Part shown: piece after piece, positions 60,525 through 64,000 of the stretch
Position numbering within the stretch: the first letter of the stretch is position 1
How the letters are laid out: each line of letters opens with the position of its first letter
NCBI GenBank assembly: GCA_023433505.1
Contig: JAEZCO010000118.1
Location: forward strand, 1-64,000
DNA length: 64,000 nucleotides
Direction of reading: 5' to 3'
DNA from: Bacillota bacterium
GTDB taxonomy: Bacteria > Bacillota > Clostridia > Acetivibrionales > DTU013
Notes under the pieces: generated by a model
Told to the model about the DNA's origin: nothing
Databases searched by the model: none
The model's input: the letters and a program-made list of their open reading frames with translations, nothing else
Position numbers and translations under genes: made by a program

Positions 60525-61811
60525 TCAGGCATGATTGTGCTTTTTCTTTTTAGAGCTCTTCGCTATGAGTGCGCCAAGACAAAAGATACCATAGATAGCT
60601 AATACAAATAAAAGATAGATCAGTGAGTTTACAAGGACATTCTGCCAGCCTGAAAAGGCCATCTTCTGCTGGGCGCTTAAAACAGGAGAATTGGCAAGTG
60701 TTTTAAACACATCAAACTGCATTCCTATCCATGTGAAAACTGCTGCAATTACGCCCTGCAGGAATTTGCCGAGAAAGTACGGCTTCATACTGATTCCCGC
60801 ATTTGCCGTTATACTGTACACCTGTGAATGGACCGAAAGTCCTGCCCATCCGATAATCAGACTTGTGAACGCCAGCTTTATTTCCAGCGGGATATTCACT
60901 ACTTTGCTGGCCAGGCTGGTACCGGTGGTTATCTCAAAAAATCCGCTTAAAACAGCTGTAAGCATCTCGGAACTGATGCCGGCCGGAGACAGGAGCCGGG
61001 CAAGAGCATTTGCAATGAAGCCTATGACATTTGTCTCCAGCAAAAGATTGATTACAACCGAGAAGAATATTATAAAGGCTCCGATTGTAATAATCAGCGA
61101 AACTGAGTTTTTGACTGCGTCACCGAAAATGGTACCGGTGTTTGGCAGTTTCTTTTTATTCGCCGCAAATAATTCGTTGCTAAATTTTTTTAAGGTTTTT
61201 CCCTTTTTAACCGGCTGCTTTTCCATTCCGCCGCCGCGGAAGAAACCGAGGAGTATGCCTACGGTAAAAGAGGCGACGATGTGGCAGGCCAACATGAAAA
61301 GTCCCAGAGCTGGAATGCCGTACATGCCGGTGGCAACGGCTCCAACAACGAAAAGCGGCCCGGAATTATTGGTAAATGCCAGAAGCCGTTCTGCCTCTGG
61401 CTTGGAAATATCTCCGTTCTCCAAAAGGCTGCAGGTGATTCTGGCGCCGACAGGGTAACCGCTTGTGATTCCCATAGCCAGGGCAAAGGAGCCGCATCCG
61501 GGAACCTTAAACAAGGGGCGCATCACAGGCTCCAGCAATACGCCCGTTGACCTGACAAAGCCGGTAGAGTTTAATATCTCCGATGCGACGAAAAAAGGAA
61601 AGAGCGAGGGAAAAACGATGTCCAGCCAGAGCCGTATTCCTTTTAAAGCGGCATTTACGGATGTTTCGGAGAATAAAATCAATGCGAGTATAAATAAAAC
61701 ACCCAACAAGGGAAGGGTGAGATTTTTCAGATAGATGGCCCTGTCAGGTTTCATCATGATGAAAAGCAGCAATGCTGCCGTACAAAAACCTGCAATGATA
61801 TATGCCGGCAT
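60525..61811 (-). CDS. ylbJ: Sporulation integral membrane protein YlbJ
   Basis: This 428-residue polytopic membrane protein has about eight or more spans and two nucleoside-recognition (Gate) domains. Segments such as ALAMGITSGYPVGARI, LLAFTNNSGPLFVVGAV and SLIIGWAGLSVHSQVY are typical. In Bacillus YlbJ is needed for spore heat resistance. GGGAG precedes ATG 61811; the frame upstream to 61853 is not family-like. Its place beside coaD and rsmD is conserved. Confidence 0.93.
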   Translation of the reverse strand: MPAYIIAGFCTAALLLFIMMKPDRAIYLKNLTLPLLGVLFILALILFSETSVNAALKGIRLWLDIVFPSLFPFFVASEILNSTGFVRSTGVLLEPVMRPLFKVPGCGSFALAMGITSGYPVGARITCSLLENGDISKPEAERLLAFTNNSGPLFVVGAVATGMYGIPALGLFMLACHIVASFTVGILLGFFRGGGMEKQPVKKGKTLKKFSNELFAANKKKLPNTGTIFGDAVKNSVSLIITIGAFIIFFSVVINLLLETNVIGFIANALARLLSPAGISSEMLTAVLSGFFEITTGTSLASKVVNIPLEIKLAFTSLIIGWAGLSVHSQVYSITANAGISMKPYFLGKFLQGVIAAVFTWIGMQFDVFKTLANSPVLSAQQKMAFSGWQNVLVNSLIYLLFVLAIYGIFCLGALIAKSSKKKKHNHA

Positions 61812-61920
61812 AGCAACTCCCGATAAAAGGTACAAGGAACTCAAGGCTCGCATTGTACTTAAGATTCTCTTTGAAGTTTATTATAATAAATGAAATTTAT
61901 GATTAAAAAATCAAAATCTC

Positions 61921-62010
61921 GGGGACAGGGTGCCCACTTTTGAATAATAAGAGGGGACACGCCCTCCGGGTCACAGGTAAGTGAATCAGGAAGGGCATGC
62001 CCCCTTTTGA
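61921..62010. repeat. S-family repeats between ilvE and ylbJ
   Basis: Two units of GGGGACA... type (61921-61945 and 61953-62010) each end near CTTTTGAAT. They include the pairs GGGCATGCCC and GAGGGGACACGCCCTC. They fill most of the 249-base gap between the tandem minus-strand genes. Confidence 0.6.
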
Positions 62011-62060
62011 ATTTTGATATAAGAGGCTTGCAGTTCTGTATTGGAATGCTGTGTCAAGCT

Positions 62061-63131
62061 TTATTTGACTTCCGACATCCAGCCCATTTCGTCTTCAACC
62101 AGGCCATTTTGTATCCCTGTAAGGGTTTCGTAAAGCTTTAAGGAAAGCTCGCCGATTTTACCGTCGGACAGCTTGATAACTTTACCGTCCCAGTTGAATT
62201 CGCCAATGGGCGATATAACTGCAGCTGTGCCTGTGCCGAAGGCTTCTTCGAATTTACCCTGTTCATAGGCTTCATAAAGCTCATGAACGGAAATTTTTCT
62301 TTCGGAGACCTTTATTCCCCAATGCTTGAGAAGCTTTATAACCGAATCCCTGGTGATACCGGGAAGAATACTGCCCTCCAGCGCCGGCGTCAGAACTTCG
62401 CCGTCGATCTTAAAAAATACGTTCATGGCGCCGACTTCCTCAATGTATTTCCTCTCTATCCCGTCAAGCCACAATACCTGCATATAGCCTTTCTCGTGGG
62501 CCAGATCCTGAGCTTTCAGGCTGGCGGCATAGTTACCCGAACATTTGGTGAAACCGGTTCCGCCTTTAACCGCACGGACATACTCATTCTCGATAAGGTA
62601 TTTGCCCGGATTAATACCTGTGGGATAATAAGCGCCTACGGGAGAAAGTATGATGATAAATTTATAGGTAAAGGAGGAACGCACGCCAAGGAAGGGGTCC
62701 GTTGCAATAATAAAAGGTCTGACATATAACGAAGTGCCGGGCGCTGTCGGAATCCAGTCCCTGTCGAGGGAGACCAGCTCTTTTAGCGCTTCCAGTGCGA
62801 AAGCCTCGTCAATGGCGGGGATTGACATCCTTTCATTGGAGCTGTTAATTCTTGCCATGTTTTTTTCGGGACGGAATAAAAGAACCCTTCCGTCTTTTGT
62901 CTTATATGCCTTTAACCCTTCAAAAATTGCCTGGCCATAATGGAAAACCATGGAGGCGGGGTCCATTGGCAGAGGACCGTAGGGCACTATTCTTGCATCG
63001 TGCCAGCCTTTTCCCTTGGTATAATCCACTATAAACATATGATCGGTAAAATGCTGGCCGAACCCCAGGTTGTTCTGGTCCGGTTTTTGCTTTAAAACCA
63101 AGGATTTCTCGATTTTGATCTGCTGGGACAT
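62061..63131 (-). CDS. ilvE: Branched-chain amino acid aminotransferase
   Basis: This 356-residue class IV PLP enzyme is of the long BCAT type. Marks are MVFHYGQAIFEGLKAYK, RPEKNMARINSSNERM, the PLP lysine in GTGFTKCSGNYAAS, and EEVGAMNVFF. It makes leucine, isoleucine and valine from their keto acids. ATG 63131 is used; AAGGAGTGTG lies about ten bases before it and overlaps a GTG at 63140. No T-box leader was seen. It is divergent from yqeG. Confidence 0.95.
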   Translation of the reverse strand: MSQQIKIEKSLVLKQKPDQNNLGFGQHFTDHMFIVDYTKGKGWHDARIVPYGPLPMDPASMVFHYGQAIFEGLKAYKTKDGRVLLFRPEKNMARINSSNERMSIPAIDEAFALEALKELVSLDRDWIPTAPGTSLYVRPFIIATDPFLGVRSSFTYKFIIILSPVGAYYPTGINPGKYLIENEYVRAVKGGTGFTKCSGNYAASLKAQDLAHEKGYMQVLWLDGIERKYIEEVGAMNVFFKIDGEVLTPALEGSILPGITRDSVIKLLKHWGIKVSERKISVHELYEAYEQGKFEEAFGTGTAAVISPIGEFNWDGKVIKLSDGKIGELSLKLYETLTGIQNGLVEDEMGWMSEVK

Positions 63132-63349
63132 GTATTTCACACTCCTTGTTGTATTTATTACCAGAGAGGGATGAATTTATTTTTTTCTATTATGCTACTT
63201 TTTTAATGAAAAATCCAGTATTTTCTTTAAATTTTCTATGGACTAACGATGGATAATAAAAATGTCCGAATGAACAGGTTGTCACAAATGCGCATATTTG
63301 CTATTATTTATACATGGCTGGCAAGCCTACTTGATCAATGGAGGTTTTT

Positions 63350-63853
63350 ATGTTCGAAAAATTTTATCCCAGGGTGATATTGGACAAGGTTCAGGAGATC
63401 AGTATAGAAAAGCTGGACAAAAACAATATCAAAGGACTGATCCTGGATATAGACAATACCCTTGTGCCGGAGCATATGAAGGAAGCTGACGAAAATGCGG
63501 TAAAGTGGATTGAAAGAATAAAAAGTGCCGGCTTCAAGGTGTGCATCGTTTCCAATGCATCCAAAAAAAGAGTGATAAAGTTCAATGAAAGACTGCAGCT
63601 CTATGCCATACACAGGGCCTCCAAGCCGGGTACAAAGGCATTTGAAAAGGCAGGCAGACTCATGGATTTCAAAAATGAAAATATTGCGGTCGTAGGGGAT
63701 CAGATATTTACAGACATTTATGGGGGAAACAGGGTCAACATGTTTACCATTCTCGTTACCCCCATCAACAAAAGGGAGTCACCCTTTGTCATGCTGAAAA
63801 GGCTGCCGGAAAAACTTGTCCTGCGCAGCTATTATAATAAGATGAAAAAGTGA
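63350..63853 (+). CDS. yqeG: YqeG family HAD phosphatase
   Basis: This 167-residue HAD IIIA phosphatase has the nucleophile motif DIDNT (Asp33, Asp35), SNASKKR and VVGDQIFTDIYGG. In Bacillus yqeG is followed by yqeH and aroE; here aroE follows after six bases. The substrate is unknown in bacteria; the eukaryotic relative acts on phosphatidylglycerol phosphate. ATG 63350 has GGAGG five bases upstream and is preferred to ATG 63338. Confidence 0.93.
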   Translation: MFEKFYPRVILDKVQEISIEKLDKNNIKGLILDIDNTLVPEHMKEADENAVKWIERIKSAGFKVCIVSNASKKRVIKFNERLQLYAIHRASKPGTKAFEKAGRLMDFKNENIAVVGDQIFTDIYGGNRVNMFTILVTPINKRESPFVMLKRLPEKLVLRSYYNKMKK

Positions 63854-63859
63854 GGGCTT

Positions 63860-64000
63860 ATGAAGCTTAATGAAAGTATTACCGGCCGGACAAAGCTGCT
63901 GGGACTGTTGGGGAATCCCGTCGGCCATTCTGTTTCGCCGCAGCTTCACAATACATTAAGCGCACTTCTGGGGATCGATGCCGTCTATATACCGGTGAAG
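63860..64000 (+). CDS. aroE: Shikimate dehydrogenase, partial (runs off the window)
   Basis: Only the first 47 codons are in the window. The segment LLGNPVGHSVSPQLHNTL is the shikimate-binding motif of AroE, which reduces 3-dehydroshikimate with NADPH. GAGGG lies upstream of the ATG. It is coupled to yqeG. Confidence 0.92.
   Translation, partial: MKLNESITGRTKLLGLLGNPVGHSVSPQLHNTLSALLGIDAVYIPVK

Noticed and set aside
63132..63349. T-box leader before ilvE
   Set aside because: No T-box core consensus and no terminator/antiterminator pair on the minus strand.

Overview
The window looks like the chromosome of an anaerobic, spore-forming, low-to-mid GC Firmicute of the class Clostridia. The evidence is a complete carbonyl branch of the Wood-Ljungdahl pathway, the sporulation genes spoVM and ylbJ, a Firmicutes-type order priA-def-fmt-rsmB-rlmN-prpC-prkC-rsgA-rpe-thiN, strong AAGGAGG ribosome binding sites, frequent TTG starts, and a CIRCE element. 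The species cannot be named from sequence alone. No rRNA, tRNA, CRISPR array, transposase or phage gene was seen.

Region 1 (about 0.2-13.3 kb) is the CODH/acetyl-CoA synthase cluster. On the plus strand it runs DUF3786 gene, cooC, acsA, acsB, acsC, acsV, a second CooC/AcsF-type ATPase, acsD, acsE, and ends in a good terminator. A second methyltetrahydrofolate methyltransferase-like gene is divergent at the left edge. Known metal ligands of the CODH B and C clusters and of the ACS A cluster are all present at the expected spacing, so the enzymes look functional. The folate (methyl) branch is not in the window. Palindromic repeats sit in three gaps inside the operon.

Region 2 (13.4-20.3 kb) is accessory: a TetR-controlled ABC exporter (one ATPase, two permeases), a YbaK-type deacylase, a second TetR gene with an alpha/beta hydrolase, a HEAT/PD40 lipoprotein, and a 34-residue cysteine-flanked membrane peptide that is easy to miss.

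Region 3 (20.4-32.7 kb) is a housekeeping operon: replication restart (priA), N-formylmethionine handling (def, fmt), rRNA methylation (rsmB, rlmN), a PP2C/PASTA-kinase pair, rsgA, rpe and thiN, with several 4-base ATGA overlaps.

Region 4 (32.8-55.8 kb) separates thiN from spoVM-rpmB, which are neighbours in Bacillus subtilis. It holds two aminotransferases, a PilZ protein, htpG behind a perfect CIRCE, an acyl-CoA synthetase with its XRE-cupin regulator, a chemoreceptor, a LysR regulator, single-chain purL, rocD, glgA, nth, an FtsA-like protein with a long C-terminal extension, and a GAF-GGDEF cyclase.

Region 5 (55.9-64 kb) returns to core synteny: spoVM, rpmB (reverse), recG, rsmD, coaD, a coiled-coil protein, ylbJ (reverse), ilvE (reverse), yqeG and the start of aroE, which runs off the window.

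The most unusual material is outside genes: at least four families of short palindromic repeats (called P, R, S and T here). One P copy supplies the stop codon of spoVM, an S copy forms the end of rsmD, and an R copy occupies the rsmD leader. Two genes (rsmD and the GGDEF gene) have strong Shine-Dalgarno sequences placed for AUU or AUC start codons.
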